Shown here: piece after piece, positions 14,928 through 24,116 of the stretch
Layout: every line of letters begins with the position of its first letter
Numbering within the stretch: the first letter of the stretch is position 1
Origin: Bacteroidaceae bacterium
Lineage (GTDB): Bacteria > Bacteroidota > Bacteroidia > Bacteroidales > Bacteroidaceae
Reading direction: 5' to 3'
DNA length: 46,218 nucleotides
Assembly: GCA_024398535.1 (NCBI GenBank)
Contig: JAKSIY010000004.1
Location: forward strand, 1 to 46,218
Notes under the pieces: generated by a model
The model's database searches: none
Seen by the model: the letters and a program-made list of their open reading frames with translations, nothing else
What the model was told of the DNA's origin: nothing
Translations under genes and position numbers: made by a program

Positions 14928-15827
14928 TTACATTACGTTCAGGACCTGTTCCTTGATCTGCTCAAGCTGGTCCTTCATCATTACTACTATACGCTGCATC
15001 TCTGCCTGGTTGCTCTTGCTTCCAAGGGTGTTGATCTCACGTCCCATTTCCTGGGCAATGAATCCCAGTTTCTTGCCATGTCCTCCGGCATCCATCGGGC
15101 TGTCCATAGTTTCAATGAAGTAATCAAGGTGGTTCCTGAGGCGGATCTTCTCTTCATTGATGTCAAGTTTTTCTATGTAGTAGATCATTTCCTGCTCCAG
15201 GCGGTTGCGGTCATAGTCAATGGCCAGTTGCTCAAAGCGGTCAAGAATGTTCTGGCGTATCTTATCAGTGCGCATCTTCTCAAAAGGCTCAACCTGTGCC
15301 AGAAGCTCCCTGATGGTGTTGATCTTCTCTGTGAACATGCGGTAGAGTGATTCTCCCTCCTGTCTGCGGAAGTCTGTCAGCTTTTCAATAGCTTCCTGGG
15401 CTGCCTTGACAATTGAGTCAAGTTCTTCAGTCTCAATAGACTGTGCCTGTACTGCAATGGCATCGGGCATCCTGAGCAGTGACTGCATGAGAAGGGCAGA
15501 TGATTCTGCATCGAAACCTATCGGGGTCAGGCCTAACTCTCTGCGGAGATCGTCTATCTGTGCCTTGTATTCCTTGATGACTTCTGTGTTGACGCGTGGG
15601 GCATCCTGGGCGGCCTTCATCTCAACGGATATGTTGAAATCAACTTTTCCGCGCTGCAGGGCTGACTGGATGAGGCTTCTTAGCTGCATCTCACGTTCGC
15701 GGTACTGGTATGCCACTTTCATTGAGAGATCCAGCTGTTTGGAATTGAGCGATTTGATCTCTACTGTGACTTTCTTGTTTGGGAATTCGACTGTAGTCTT
15801 GCCGAATCCGGTCATGGACTGAATCAT
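14928..15827 (-). CDS. yicC: YicC/YloC family endoribonuclease
   Basis: 299 residues from the ATG at 15827, which gives the family N-terminus MIQSMTGFGK; the frame continues further upstream but into a promoter region. Landmarks are VEIKSLNSKQLDL near residue 25 and the C-terminal segment AGGHGKKLGFIAQEMGREIN followed by LGSKSN. YicC proteins are metal-dependent endoribonucleases linked to small-RNA turnover. It leads the leftward cluster with gmk and nadD, and the yicC-gmk pair is widely conserved. Confidence 0.94.
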   Translation of the reverse strand: MIQSMTGFGKTTVEFPNKKVTVEIKSLNSKQLDLSMKVAYQYREREMQLRSLIQSALQRGKVDFNISVEMKAAQDAPRVNTEVIKEYKAQIDDLRRELGLTPIGFDAESSALLMQSLLRMPDAIAVQAQSIETEELDSIVKAAQEAIEKLTDFRRQEGESLYRMFTEKINTIRELLAQVEPFEKMRTDKIRQNILDRFEQLAIDYDRNRLEQEMIYYIEKLDINEEKIRLRNHLDYFIETMDSPMDAGGHGKKLGFIAQEMGREINTLGSKSNQAEMQRIVVMMKDQLEQIKEQVLNVM

Positions 15828-15853
15828 TCTTCTTTGTCTCTTGTTTTGTGTTG

Positions 15854-15861
15854 CAAAAATA
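15854..15861 (-). promoter_or_regulatory. -7 promoter box of the yicC-gmk-nadD cluster
   Basis: On the minus strand this reads TATTTTTG, a perfect TAnnTTTG match, 27 bases before the yicC ATG. Only the -7 box is convincing. Confidence 0.5.
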
Positions 15862-15904
15862 ACCTTTTTGCAGCGATGCGGGCCTTTCGTGACGAAGAAA
15901 TCAG

Positions 15905-15912
15905 TATATTTG
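15905..15912 (+). promoter_or_regulatory. -7 promoter box of the tsaB-rseP operon
   Basis: TATATTTG is a perfect TAnnTTTG match located 28 bases before the tsaB ATG. It forms a divergent pair with the yicC box, with 43 bases between them. No clear -33 box. Confidence 0.55.
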
Positions 15913-15940
15913 TGGGTTATTAAGAGGATAATATACACTT

Positions 15941-16630
15941 ATGGGTTGCATTCTGCATCTTGAATCAGCTACGGAGGGTTGTTCCGTTGCAGTCAGTGAG
16001 GACAGACTCCTGCTCTTCCGGAAGGAGGATCATGAGAGCCGCAACAATGCGGTTTCACTTGGAGTAATGGTCGATGAGGCCCTGTCCATGATAGACGAAA
16101 ATAAGCTCAATCTGGAATATGTGGCAGTCAGTGAAGGGCCTGGCTCATATACCGGACTCAGGATCGGTGTCTCAATGGCTAAGGGCGTATGCTATGGCCG
16201 TGGCACTAGGCTGATATCGGTATCAACCCTGAAACTGCTGTGCGTTCCTGTACTTCTTGAAAAGGAACTTGAAGAGGATGCATTGCTTTGCCCTATGATC
16301 GATGCCCGTCGTATGGAGGTCTATTCTGCAGTTTATGACCGCGCCCTGAATGAGGTGCGTGAAATACGTGCGGATGTGGTTACTCCAGAGCTGTATCAGG
16401 AATTCCTGGATGCTCACCCTGTGTATTTCCTTGGAAACGGTGCTGCAAAATGCAAGGAGGTGATCTCTCATCCGAATGCCAGGTTCATTGACGGCATAGT
16501 TCCGTCGGCACGCTGGATGTTCCCTCTTGCCGAGCAGTCTGTACGCTCTGAGGATTTCAAGGATGTGGCCTACTTTGAGCCATATTATCTTAAAGACTTT
16601 GTTGCAATCAAGCCTAAAAAACTTATCTGA
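15941..16630 (+). CDS. tsaB: tRNA threonylcarbamoyladenosine protein TsaB
   Basis: 229 residues. TsaB is the non-catalytic partner of TsaD in making t6A37 on ANN-decoding tRNAs. It has the ASKHA-type start ILHLESATEGCSVAV and the family motif VSEGPGSYTGLRIG; the nucleotide-binding residues are incomplete, as expected for TsaB. It opens a tight rightward operon; its stop overlaps the next start (TGATG). Confidence 0.95.
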   Translation: MGCILHLESATEGCSVAVSEDRLLLFRKEDHESRNNAVSLGVMVDEALSMIDENKLNLEYVAVSEGPGSYTGLRIGVSMAKGVCYGRGTRLISVSTLKLLCVPVLLEKELEEDALLCPMIDARRMEVYSAVYDRALNEVREIRADVVTPELYQEFLDAHPVYFLGNGAAKCKEVISHPNARFIDGIVPSARWMFPLAEQSVRSEDFKDVAYFEPYYLKDFVAIKPKKLI

Positions 16631-17238
16631 TGAATTATAATACGCAAAGAGAGAATCTGCCGATGCCTGAGTATGGCAGGTCTGTACAGGAGATGATTGA
16701 GCATGCAATGACTCTTGGTGACCGCCAGCAGCGTCAGCGTTGCGCAGAGACAATCATAAGTATCATGGGCAGTATGTTCCCGACGCTCCGTGACGTGCCT
16801 GATTTTCAGGGTAAACTGTGGGATCATCTGGCATACATGTCCGGGTATGGTCTGGATATTGACTATCCTGTTGAGATTACCCGCCTTGATACCGAGAAGC
16901 AGAAACCTGAACCGGTGTCATATCCTAAGGGTGGCATCCGCTTCCGTCATTATGGCCGCATAGTACCGGCCCTCATCGCCGAGGCCTGCAGAATGCCGGA
17001 GGGACCGGACCGACAGCAGATGGTCCGCCTCATTGCCGTTCAGATGAAGAAGGACCTTCTGGCCTGGAATAAGGAGCTGGCCGATGATGGACGTGTGGCT
17101 CAGGATATACGGTTACTGTCTGACGGAAAGATAGAACTGTCAGAGGATGGCCTTAACCTGCAGGTCATTCAGAATCCGTCACCGTCACAGCGACAGTTCC
17201 AGCAGCGAGGCAGAAGAAACAACAAAAGAAGATACTGA
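16630..17238 (+). CDS. DUF4290 family protein
   Basis: 202 residues, recognised as the Bacteroidota-specific DUF4290 family. It starts at the ATG overlapping the tsaB stop by one base. The protein is soluble, has no signal peptide or membrane segment, contains a helical N-terminal half (GRSVQEMIEHAMTLGDRQQR), the conserved segment GGIRFRHYGRIVPALIAEA, and a basic Gln/Arg-rich tail ending QRGRRNNKRRY that could bind nucleic acid (inference). Function is unknown. Its fixed place between tsaB and murA suggests a housekeeping role. Confidence 0.85.
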   Translation: MNYNTQRENLPMPEYGRSVQEMIEHAMTLGDRQQRQRCAETIISIMGSMFPTLRDVPDFQGKLWDHLAYMSGYGLDIDYPVEITRLDTEKQKPEPVSYPKGGIRFRHYGRIVPALIAEACRMPEGPDRQQMVRLIAVQMKKDLLAWNKELADDGRVAQDIRLLSDGKIELSEDGLNLQVIQNPSPSQRQFQQRGRRNNKRRY

Positions 17239-17259
17239 TTGAAATAACCCCCTGAACCC

Positions 17260-18570
17260 ATGGCATCATTCATTATTGAAGGCGGTAGAAGCCTGTCTGG
17301 TACGATTGTTCCTCAAGGCGCCAAGAATGAGGTACTCCAGATTCTCTGTGCAGTACTACTGACAGAAGAAGAGGTGATAGTTGAGAATGTTCCTGATATT
17401 CTTGACGTGAATAACCTGATTGATCTGCTGCGTCTGCTTGGTGTCAAGGTTTCAATGCTGTCACCGGGAATCTGGTCGTTCAGGGCAGATGAGATTGACA
17501 GCGAGTTTGCACTGAGTCCCAGGATGGTTGAGAAGTGTGCCGGCCTTCGTGGCTCAGTCATGCTTCTGGGACCGCTCCTTTCAAGAATAGGCAGGACCGT
17601 GGTAAGCAAACCCGGTGGAGACAAGATTGGGCGTCGCAGGGTGGACACCCATATCAACGGCCTCAAGGCCCTGGGAGCCAGGTTTGACATAAATCAGGCC
17701 AACAATGGCTTTCTGGAATTGAGCGCAGACCATCTGAAGGGATGCTACATGCTTCTTGATGAGGCATCCGTAACAGGTACCGCAAATATCATCATGGCTG
17801 CAGTCAAGGCAGAAGGCAAGACAACGATATACAATGCTGCGTGTGAACCTTATGTCCAGCAACTGTGCCGGATGCTGGTCCAGATGGGTGCAAGGATTCA
17901 GGGCATCGGCAGCAATCTTCTGGTGATTGAAGGCGTTGAGAAGCTTCATGGCGCAAGACATAGGATCCTGCCTGACATGATTGAGGTGGGCAGTTTCATA
18001 GGTATGGCAGCAATGACTGCCAGCGAGCTGACAATCAAGGATGTCTCTTATGAGAATCTGGGTATAATCCCCGATGCTTTCCGCAGGCTGGGTATCCAGT
18101 TCCAGCAGCAGGGTGATGACATATACATTCCTGCCCAGGACCATTACCAGATTGATTCGTTCATAGACGGCTCCATCATGACCCTGGCCGATGCTCCATG
18201 GCCGGGTCTTACTCCTGACCTGCTGAGTGTGCTTCTTGTGACAGCCACCCAGGCCAAGGGCAGTGTGCTCATCCATCAGAAGATGTTTGAGAGCCGACTG
18301 TTCTTTGTGGACAACCTGATTGACATGGGAGCACAGCTGATTCTGTGTGACCCGCATCGTGTGGTAGTGATAGGTCATGACCGCCAGTTCCAGCTGAAAC
18401 CCCGACGCATGACGTCGCCGGACATACGTGCGGGCATCGCCATGCTGATTGCAGCCATGAGTGCAAATGGAGTGAGCCGTATTGACAATATTGGCCAGAT
18501 AGACAGAGGTTATCAGGATATTGACAAGAGACTGAACATGCTTGGTGCCAGCATTCTCAGACAGGATTGA
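17260..18570 (+). CDS. murA: UDP-N-acetylglucosamine 1-carboxyvinyltransferase
   Basis: 436 residues, full length. MurA transfers enolpyruvate from PEP to UDP-GlcNAc, the first committed step of peptidoglycan synthesis. The PQGAKNEVLQI start and LRGSVMLLGPLLSRIG are present. In the active-site loop the sequence is KPGGDKIGRR, so the residue at the position of Escherichia coli Cys115 is Asp121. Cys is the fosfomycin target; Asp at this position keeps activity and is known to give insensitivity, as in mycobacteria and chlamydiae. Ends 1 base before the rimM start. Confidence 0.97.
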   Translation: MASFIIEGGRSLSGTIVPQGAKNEVLQILCAVLLTEEEVIVENVPDILDVNNLIDLLRLLGVKVSMLSPGIWSFRADEIDSEFALSPRMVEKCAGLRGSVMLLGPLLSRIGRTVVSKPGGDKIGRRRVDTHINGLKALGARFDINQANNGFLELSADHLKGCYMLLDEASVTGTANIIMAAVKAEGKTTIYNAACEPYVQQLCRMLVQMGARIQGIGSNLLVIEGVEKLHGARHRILPDMIEVGSFIGMAAMTASELTIKDVSYENLGIIPDAFRRLGIQFQQQGDDIYIPAQDHYQIDSFIDGSIMTLADAPWPGLTPDLLSVLLVTATQAKGSVLIHQKMFESRLFFVDNLIDMGAQLILCDPHRVVVIGHDRQFQLKPRRMTSPDIRAGIAMLIAAMSANGVSRIDNIGQIDRGYQDIDKRLNMLGASILRQD

Positions 18571-18571
18571 T

Positions 18572-19096
18572 ATGATAGAAAGAGAGAAGGTAGTCAGGAT
18601 AGGTACGCTTACCAAGCCCCATGGAGTAGGCGGTGAGATGGTGCTGACGTTGGACAGACGTGTGATTGATGGGGATGAATCTCCCTATCTTGTCTGTGAC
18701 ATGGATGGCATTCTGGTGCCTTTCTTTCTGGAGTCTGTAAGAGACAAGAGCACCAATGTGCTGCTGGTAAAGTTCTGTGACATAGATTCTGTTGAGGCAG
18801 CAAGACGTTTTCAGGGAGTGGCTGTTTACTTTCCGCAGGAATATCTGCCGGCAGTGAGTGAGGAACCGGATTCCTGGGATTTCTTCATCGGATTCAAGGT
18901 AACCGACAGCACTGAGGGATTCCTGGGATTGATTGAGGATATTGATGATTCCACTCCGAATGTCCTTTTCCTGGTCCGTAACCGTGGCCGTGAGATGATC
19001 ATTCCTGCCAACAGGGAGTGGATTGAGGAACTGGATGCAGAGAACAGGGAAATAATGTTTAACCTTCCGGAAGGATTGCTTGATATTCAGGAATGA
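18572..19096 (+). CDS. rimM: Ribosome maturation factor RimM
   Basis: 174 residues from the ATG at 18572, directly after the murA stop; an upstream in-frame ATG lies inside murA and is not credible. RimM assists 30S head assembly through S19. The N-terminal domain begins with RIGTLTKPHGVGGEM, and the C-terminal PRC-barrel carries FFIGFKVTD, VLFLVRNRGREMIIPAN and the closing NLPEGLLDI motif. The stop overlaps the next ATG (ATGA). Confidence 0.95.
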   Translation: MIEREKVVRIGTLTKPHGVGGEMVLTLDRRVIDGDESPYLVCDMDGILVPFFLESVRDKSTNVLLVKFCDIDSVEAARRFQGVAVYFPQEYLPAVSEEPDSWDFFIGFKVTDSTEGFLGLIEDIDDSTPNVLFLVRNRGREMIIPANREWIEELDAENREIMFNLPEGLLDIQE

Positions 19097-19974
19097 AAAG
19101 TCTTCGGAAAATCAGACGTACTGCCGGCCAGAAGTCATTCTGGCAGAGGCTGGTCTTCAGTTACAGGGTGGACTTTGTGAATGAGGATGAACTGCGCCGC
19201 GTAATGCACTTGAAGATGTCACGTCTCAAGGCCGTTATTCTTTCCGTGGCTGCAATCCTGTCGGTTGCCGGACTTACACTCTATCTGTATGAACATTCTC
19301 CAAGACAGCTGCATAAGACAGACCGTGAATATGCAGCCAGACAGCAGATGGTTGACGATGCTCTAAGAGTTGACTCCCTGGAACAGATCATGGCTATTCA
19401 GCAGCATTATGTCCGGAATCTGCAGGATATTCTTCTGGGACGCATCAGCGCTGATACTGTCTATACCGTTGACTCTCTGACAAGAGTCCGTGAACAGCAG
19501 ATTCCTGAGGCATCGGACCTGGAGCGCAGTTTCAGCAATCAGTATGAGGAACGGGAACGTTACAATATCTCAAACCAGTCACAGACCGTTACCGGATTGA
19601 GTACCCTGAACTTCCTGAGACCGGCCCCCGGAGTGGTGGTTACAAGGTTCGATGCCCAGATGAACCATTATGGAGTTGACATTGCTACCAATCCGAATTC
19701 AAGTGTGGTTGCGGTTCTTGACGGAACCGTGGTGATGAGTACGTTTACTCCACATGCGGGATATGTGACCTGCATCGCCCACAGCGGTGATGTGCTGTCT
19801 ATATATGAGAATTGTTCTTCCGTGCTGAAGAAGCAGGGAGAGAAAGTTAAGGCGGGTGAGGTTATTGGTCTGTCAATCAAGACTGACCAGAACAAGGCTG
19901 AGAAACCTCATCTTCATTTTGAACTTTGGTATTCAGGTCAGCCGCTGGATCCGGAAAGATACATAGTATTCTAG
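19093..19974 (+). CDS. Membrane-anchored M23 (LytM-like) protein, possibly inactive
   Basis: 293 residues. A basic N-terminus is followed by one membrane segment (about residues 38-58), a periplasmic helical stretch likely to form a coiled coil, and a C-terminal M23 domain. The zinc ligands are intact: His192 and Asp196 in NHYGVD, and His275 of PHLHFELW (His273 is also present). The second catalytic histidine, normally in a YAHL motif, is replaced by Asn240 in SIYENCSS. Hydrolysis of peptidoglycan crosslinks is therefore doubtful; an activator or scaffold role like other degenerate LytM proteins is possible. It overlaps rimM by 4 bases and dxr by 1. Confidence 0.88.
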   Translation: MKSLRKIRRTAGQKSFWQRLVFSYRVDFVNEDELRRVMHLKMSRLKAVILSVAAILSVAGLTLYLYEHSPRQLHKTDREYAARQQMVDDALRVDSLEQIMAIQQHYVRNLQDILLGRISADTVYTVDSLTRVREQQIPEASDLERSFSNQYEERERYNISNQSQTVTGLSTLNFLRPAPGVVVTRFDAQMNHYGVDIATNPNSSVVAVLDGTVVMSTFTPHAGYVTCIAHSGDVLSIYENCSSVLKKQGEKVKAGEVIGLSIKTDQNKAEKPHLHFELWYSGQPLDPERYIVF

Positions 19975-21125
19975 TGAAACAGATTGCAATATTGGGCTCA
20001 ACCGGTTCAATCGGAACCCAGGCCCTTGATGTAATAGCTTCAAATCCTGAAGAGTATCAGGTTTATGCCATTACTGCCAACAACAGTGCAGACCTGCTTA
20101 TTGAGCAGGCCAGACGTTTCCGTCCTGAGGTGGTTGTAATTGCTAATGAAGCCCATTACAGAAAAGTTTCAGATGCACTTTCAGATCTTCCTATGAAGGT
20201 CTATGCCGGTGCCGATGCGCTCTGTCAGGTGGTGACTTCCCAGCCGATTGACATTGTGCTGGCATCGATGGTGGGCTTTGCCGGTCTCAGACCTACCATT
20301 GAGGCAATAAAGGCCGGCAAGACAATTGCCCTGGCAAACAAGGAGACTCTGGTGGTGGCAGGAGAGCTGATAACAGAGCTTGCCATGCAGTACAAGACTC
20401 CTATCCTCCCTGTAGATTCTGAGCATTCCGCAATATTCCAGTGCCTTGCAGGAGAGGGTGGCAGCAGTGTTGAGAAGATTATCCTTACTGCAAGCGGTGG
20501 CCCGTTCAGGACTTTCTCAATGGACCAGCTGGCAACTGTGACCAAGGAGCAGGCACTGAAGCATCCAAACTGGGATATGGGTGCCAAGATTACCATTGAT
20601 TCCGCATCGATGATGAACAAGGGCTTTGAGGTTATTGAGGCCAAGTGGCTCTTCGGTGTCTCGTATGACAGGATTCAGGTGGTTGTACACCCTCAGTCTG
20701 TTGTCCATTCCATGGTACAGTTCTCAGACGGTGCCGTCAAGGCCCAGCTGGGCGCTCCTGACATGAGATTGCCTATCCAGTACGCTTTCTCATATCCAAG
20801 GCGTCTTGATTCCAGCTTCCCAAGAGTTGATTTCTCTGAGATAGGATCCCTTACGTTTGAGAAACCGGACCAGACACGATTCCGCAATCTGGCACTTGCC
20901 TACAAGGCCATTGAGAAGGGTGGAAACATGCCATGTATCCTTAATGCAGCCAATGAGGTCTGCGTTGCGGCATTCCTCAGGGACCGCATCGGATTCCTTG
21001 AGATGAGTGACGTGATAGAACGTTCCATGGCGGATATGCCGTTCTGTGCCAGTCCTTCACTGGATGACTATTTTGAAATTGATGCTGCAACGCGTGAGTT
21101 TGCAAGCAACCTTATTAACAGATAA
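19974..21125 (+). CDS. dxr: 1-deoxy-D-xylulose 5-phosphate reductoisomerase
   Basis: 383 residues from a GTG start at 19974 that shares its first base with the upstream TAG; this start gives the normal N-terminus KQIAILGSTGSIGTQ, the NADPH-binding loop. Dxr makes MEP in the isoprenoid pathway. Active-site blocks ANKETLVVAG, LPVDSEHSAIFQ, LTASGGPFR, NWDMGAKITIDSASMMNKG and the C-terminal AANEVCVAAF are present. The extended frame upstream overlaps the M23 gene and is not supported. Confidence 0.96.
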   Translation: MKQIAILGSTGSIGTQALDVIASNPEEYQVYAITANNSADLLIEQARRFRPEVVVIANEAHYRKVSDALSDLPMKVYAGADALCQVVTSQPIDIVLASMVGFAGLRPTIEAIKAGKTIALANKETLVVAGELITELAMQYKTPILPVDSEHSAIFQCLAGEGGSSVEKIILTASGGPFRTFSMDQLATVTKEQALKHPNWDMGAKITIDSASMMNKGFEVIEAKWLFGVSYDRIQVVVHPQSVVHSMVQFSDGAVKAQLGAPDMRLPIQYAFSYPRRLDSSFPRVDFSEIGSLTFEKPDQTRFRNLALAYKAIEKGGNMPCILNAANEVCVAAFLRDRIGFLEMSDVIERSMADMPFCASPSLDDYFEIDAATREFASNLINR

Positions 21126-21139
21126 TTCTTTAGAAAGAT

Positions 21140-22627
21140 ATGCCAACATTCCTTATAAAGCTCCTGCAGCTTATACTTGCACTTACAATACTTGTAGTAA
21201 TTCATGAAGGAGGACATTTCCTCTTTTCAAAACTCTTCAAGGTAAGGGTTGAGAAGTTCTATGCTTTCTTCAACCCGAATTTCTCTCTGGTTCGCGTCAA
21301 GAGAGTGAACGGCCGTCTGCAGGTCAGGTTCTTTTCAAGAAACGTTGAAGAGAGCTATACAGAAGAGAAACGCTTCAACTTTGAGGGTAAGGAGGAGATT
21401 ACATACAAGCCTGTTGACCTGGAAACCCTTCCTGAAGATGACTGGCGCAAGTATCCGGACAATACCGAGTTCGGTGTGGGCTGGATTCCATTCGGCGGAT
21501 ACTGCAAGATTGCCGGCATGGTTGATGAATCTATGGATATGGCCACGATGCAGCAGGATCCACAGCCTTGGGAGTTCCGTACAAAACCGGCCTGGCAGAG
21601 GCTTCTCATCATGGTAGGTGGCGTACTGTTCAATCTTCTGCTAGCTTTCTTCATTTATGCAATGGTACTCTGCAAGTGGGGTGACAGCTATATTCCTGCC
21701 ACAGAGGTTGCCTATGGCTACGAATTCAATGAACAGGCCAGACAGATGGGCTTTGCTGACGGGGATATAATCCTGTCCACAGACGGAAAACCTGCTGTCA
21801 AGTATGACTCTGACCTGTATCGTGCTATTGCCAAGGCAAAGCAGGTTACTGTCCTGAGGAACGGAAAGGAGGTTACCTTGGATATGCCTGAGGAACTGTC
21901 TCTGTTTGACTTTACCCGTCAGGAGGCTTTCATTGCTATATACAGCCCGATGGTTGTTGACAGCGTGTTTGCTGATGGCGGTGCCATGAAGGCTGGTATG
22001 ATGCCTGGTGATACTATCCTGACAGTTGCAGGACGTCCAGCAGAGACCTGGAACCGTTTCCAGCAGGCTCTTGCAAGAGAGAAGGCTGCTGCAGACCTGC
22101 TGGCTGTGTCACATGACCTTGAAATGGTAATCAGCCGTCCTGGTGCAGGCCTTGATACACTGACGGTTACTGCCGATGCTGATTTCAGGATAGGAATCAG
22201 CCATTTTACAAGGGAGTACAATTACAAGGAGCTTGAGTATGGCTTCTTCTCGTCATTGCCTGCAGGTGTAGCCTATGGCTGGAATACTCTAAAGGGCTAT
22301 GTGAGCGATTTCCGTTATGTATTCACAAAAGAGGGCGCAACCTCTCTGGGCGGTTTTGCCACAATAGGTAGCATCTTCCCTTCAAAGTGGAACTGGCATG
22401 CATTCTGGCTGATGACTGCATTCCTTTCAATCATTCTTGCATTCATGAATATCCTGCCGATTCCGGCTCTGGATGGAGGTTATGTCCTGCTCCTCATTGT
22501 TGAGGTCATTTCAGGACGTAAGCCTGGTGACAAGTTCCTGGAAAGGGCAAATACTGTGGGAATGGCAATTCTTCTGGCCTTGATGCTGTTTGCCAACATG
22601 AATGACATTATAAGGCTGTTCCACTAG
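21140..22627 (+). CDS. rseP: RseP-type site-2 intramembrane protease
   Basis: 495 residues. The zinc site is H22-E23-x-x-H26 in the first membrane segment (VVIHEGGHF), with the third ligand Asp445 in LPIPALDGGYV. A long hydrophilic insert with GWIPFGGYCKIAGM precedes the second membrane segment, then PDZ-like regions and the C-terminal membrane segments. RseP proteins cut anti-sigma factors or signal peptide remnants within the membrane. The insert (residues ~45-120) is longer than in Escherichia coli RseP, as is usual in Bacteroidota. Last gene of the tsaB operon, with its end overlapping convergent cca by 20 bases. Confidence 0.95.
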   Translation: MPTFLIKLLQLILALTILVVIHEGGHFLFSKLFKVRVEKFYAFFNPNFSLVRVKRVNGRLQVRFFSRNVEESYTEEKRFNFEGKEEITYKPVDLETLPEDDWRKYPDNTEFGVGWIPFGGYCKIAGMVDESMDMATMQQDPQPWEFRTKPAWQRLLIMVGGVLFNLLLAFFIYAMVLCKWGDSYIPATEVAYGYEFNEQARQMGFADGDIILSTDGKPAVKYDSDLYRAIAKAKQVTVLRNGKEVTLDMPEELSLFDFTRQEAFIAIYSPMVVDSVFADGGAMKAGMMPGDTILTVAGRPAETWNRFQQALAREKAAADLLAVSHDLEMVISRPGAGLDTLTVTADADFRIGISHFTREYNYKELEYGFFSSLPAGVAYGWNTLKGYVSDFRYVFTKEGATSLGGFATIGSIFPSKWNWHAFWLMTAFLSIILAFMNILPIPALDGGYVLLLIVEVISGRKPGDKFLERANTVGMAILLALMLFANMNDIIRLFH

Positions 22628-24050
22628 GATAGATTCCTCTTTCAGCAGCCTTCTGCTTGACGTATTCCAAGGCGGCATCGTGTTCATTGGGAATGATGCC
22701 GTCAAGGATTGCCTCCTTGATCAAAGCTTTGAGTTCACCCACCTCTTTTGTAGGAGGAAGGTTGAATACCTGCATGATTTCCGTGCCGTCAACCGGTGGC
22801 TGGAAGTTACGCACGCGGTCACGCTCCTCAAGGTCCTTCAGCTTTTCGCGTACTACCTTGAAGTTGTCAAGAAGGTGCTGCTTCTTCTGCTCATTGCGTG
22901 AGGTGATGTCTGATTCGCAGAGGAGCATCAGGTCCTCAATGTCGTCACCGGCGTCAAACAGAAGCCTTCTTACAGCAGAATCCGTTACAATGTCATCGAC
23001 AATGTTGATTGGACGCATGTGCAGATCCACCATCTTCTGCACATATTTCATCTTCTCATTTGAAGGCAGTTTCATTGTGCGGAAAATCTGTGGAACCATG
23101 TGGCTTCCTACAATGTTATGGCTGTAGAATGTCCATCCATGCTGTGGGTCCCATCTCTTTGTGCGTGGCTTGCCTATGTCATGGAGCAGTGCAGCCCATC
23201 TTAACCACAGGTATCCTGATTTTGATGCTACGTTGTCAAGTACAGTCAGCGTATGCAGGAAGACATCCTTATGTCCACGACCCTTGATTGTCTCTACACC
23301 CTGGAGTGAGGCCAGCTCTGGGAAAATGAGCTGAAGCAGACCGCATCGGTCCAGATCAATGAATCCTTTTGACGGAATAGGTGAGAGCAGTATCTTGTTC
23401 AGTTCTTCTGCTATCCTTTCCTTTGATATTATGCTGATGCGTTCGCGGTTCTTCTCAAGTGACGAGAAGGTCTGGTCTTCAATGAAGAAATTCAGCTGGG
23501 TGGCAAATCTGATGCATCGCATCATGCGGAGCGGGTCGTCACTGAATGTGATGTCCGGGTCAAGCGGGGTGCGTATCAGGCCATCCTGAAGGTCCTGTAT
23601 GCCGTTGAACGGATCTACCAACTCTCCGAAACGTGGCCCGTTCAGGCAGATTGCCATGGCATTGATGGTGAAATCACGCCTGTTCTGGTCGTCTTCAAGA
23701 GTACCGTCTTCTACAATCGGGTTACGCGATTCACGGTGATATGATTCCTTTCTGGCTCCTACGAATTCCACTTCAAGAGACCCTTGCTTGACCTGTGCAG
23801 TACCAAAGTTCCTAAAAAGGCTGACACTGGTTCCCTTGCCAAGTTTCTTGCCGAATGCCTTTGCAATCTCAAGGCCGCTTCCAACCACAACAACGTCTAT
23901 GTCCTTGCTGGGTCTCTCAAGAAACAGGTCTCTTACATAGCCACCTACTACGTAACACTCAAGTCCCATCTGGTCTGCTGTTTCTGACAACAGACGGAAA
24001 ACACGGCTGTCAAGTTTCTCTGCTAGTTCTCTGTCGGAGTATATCTTCAT
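22608..24050 (-). CDS. cca: CCA-adding tRNA nucleotidyltransferase with HD domain
   Basis: 480 residues. The N-terminal class II nucleotidyltransferase head has GGYVRDLFL and the metal-binding Asp50 and Asp52 in KDIDVVV, followed by RRDFTINAMA and the DDPLRMMRCIRFA motif. An HD phosphohydrolase-type domain follows (HTLTVLDNV, WAALLHDIGKP). Proteins of this architecture add or repair the tRNA 3' CCA end; poly(A) polymerase activity is the alternative. A TAACTTTG promoter box lies 26 bases upstream on the minus strand. Confidence 0.93.
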   Translation of the reverse strand: MKIYSDRELAEKLDSRVFRLLSETADQMGLECYVVGGYVRDLFLERPSKDIDVVVVGSGLEIAKAFGKKLGKGTSVSLFRNFGTAQVKQGSLEVEFVGARKESYHRESRNPIVEDGTLEDDQNRRDFTINAMAICLNGPRFGELVDPFNGIQDLQDGLIRTPLDPDITFSDDPLRMMRCIRFATQLNFFIEDQTFSSLEKNRERISIISKERIAEELNKILLSPIPSKGFIDLDRCGLLQLIFPELASLQGVETIKGRGHKDVFLHTLTVLDNVASKSGYLWLRWAALLHDIGKPRTKRWDPQHGWTFYSHNIVGSHMVPQIFRTMKLPSNEKMKYVQKMVDLHMRPINIVDDIVTDSAVRRLLFDAGDDIEDLMLLCESDITSRNEQKKQHLLDNFKVVREKLKDLEERDRVRNFQPPVDGTEIMQVFNLPPTKEVGELKALIKEAILDGIIPNEHDAALEYVKQKAAERGIYPSGTAL

Positions 24051-24075
24051 TGGGTGGTATGCTTTTTCAAGTGTA

Positions 24076-24083
24076 CAAAGTTA
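24076..24083 (-). promoter_or_regulatory. -7 promoter box of cca
   Basis: The minus strand reads TAACTTTG, a perfect TAnnTTTG match, with the ATG 26 bases further on. A -33 box at standard spacing was not seen. Confidence 0.5.
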
Positions 24084-24116
24084 AGCTTTCTGAATTCAAT
24101 TGGCGCTAAAAAAGAG

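Noticed and set aside
15828-15938. Longer yicC start upstream of 15827
   Set aside because: It would cover the divergent promoter boxes and adds residues unlike the family N-terminus MIQSMTGFG.
17581-18615. 344-codon leftward frame antisense to murA
   Set aside because: It is the mirror of a well-conserved gene; no promoter, signal or domain supports it.
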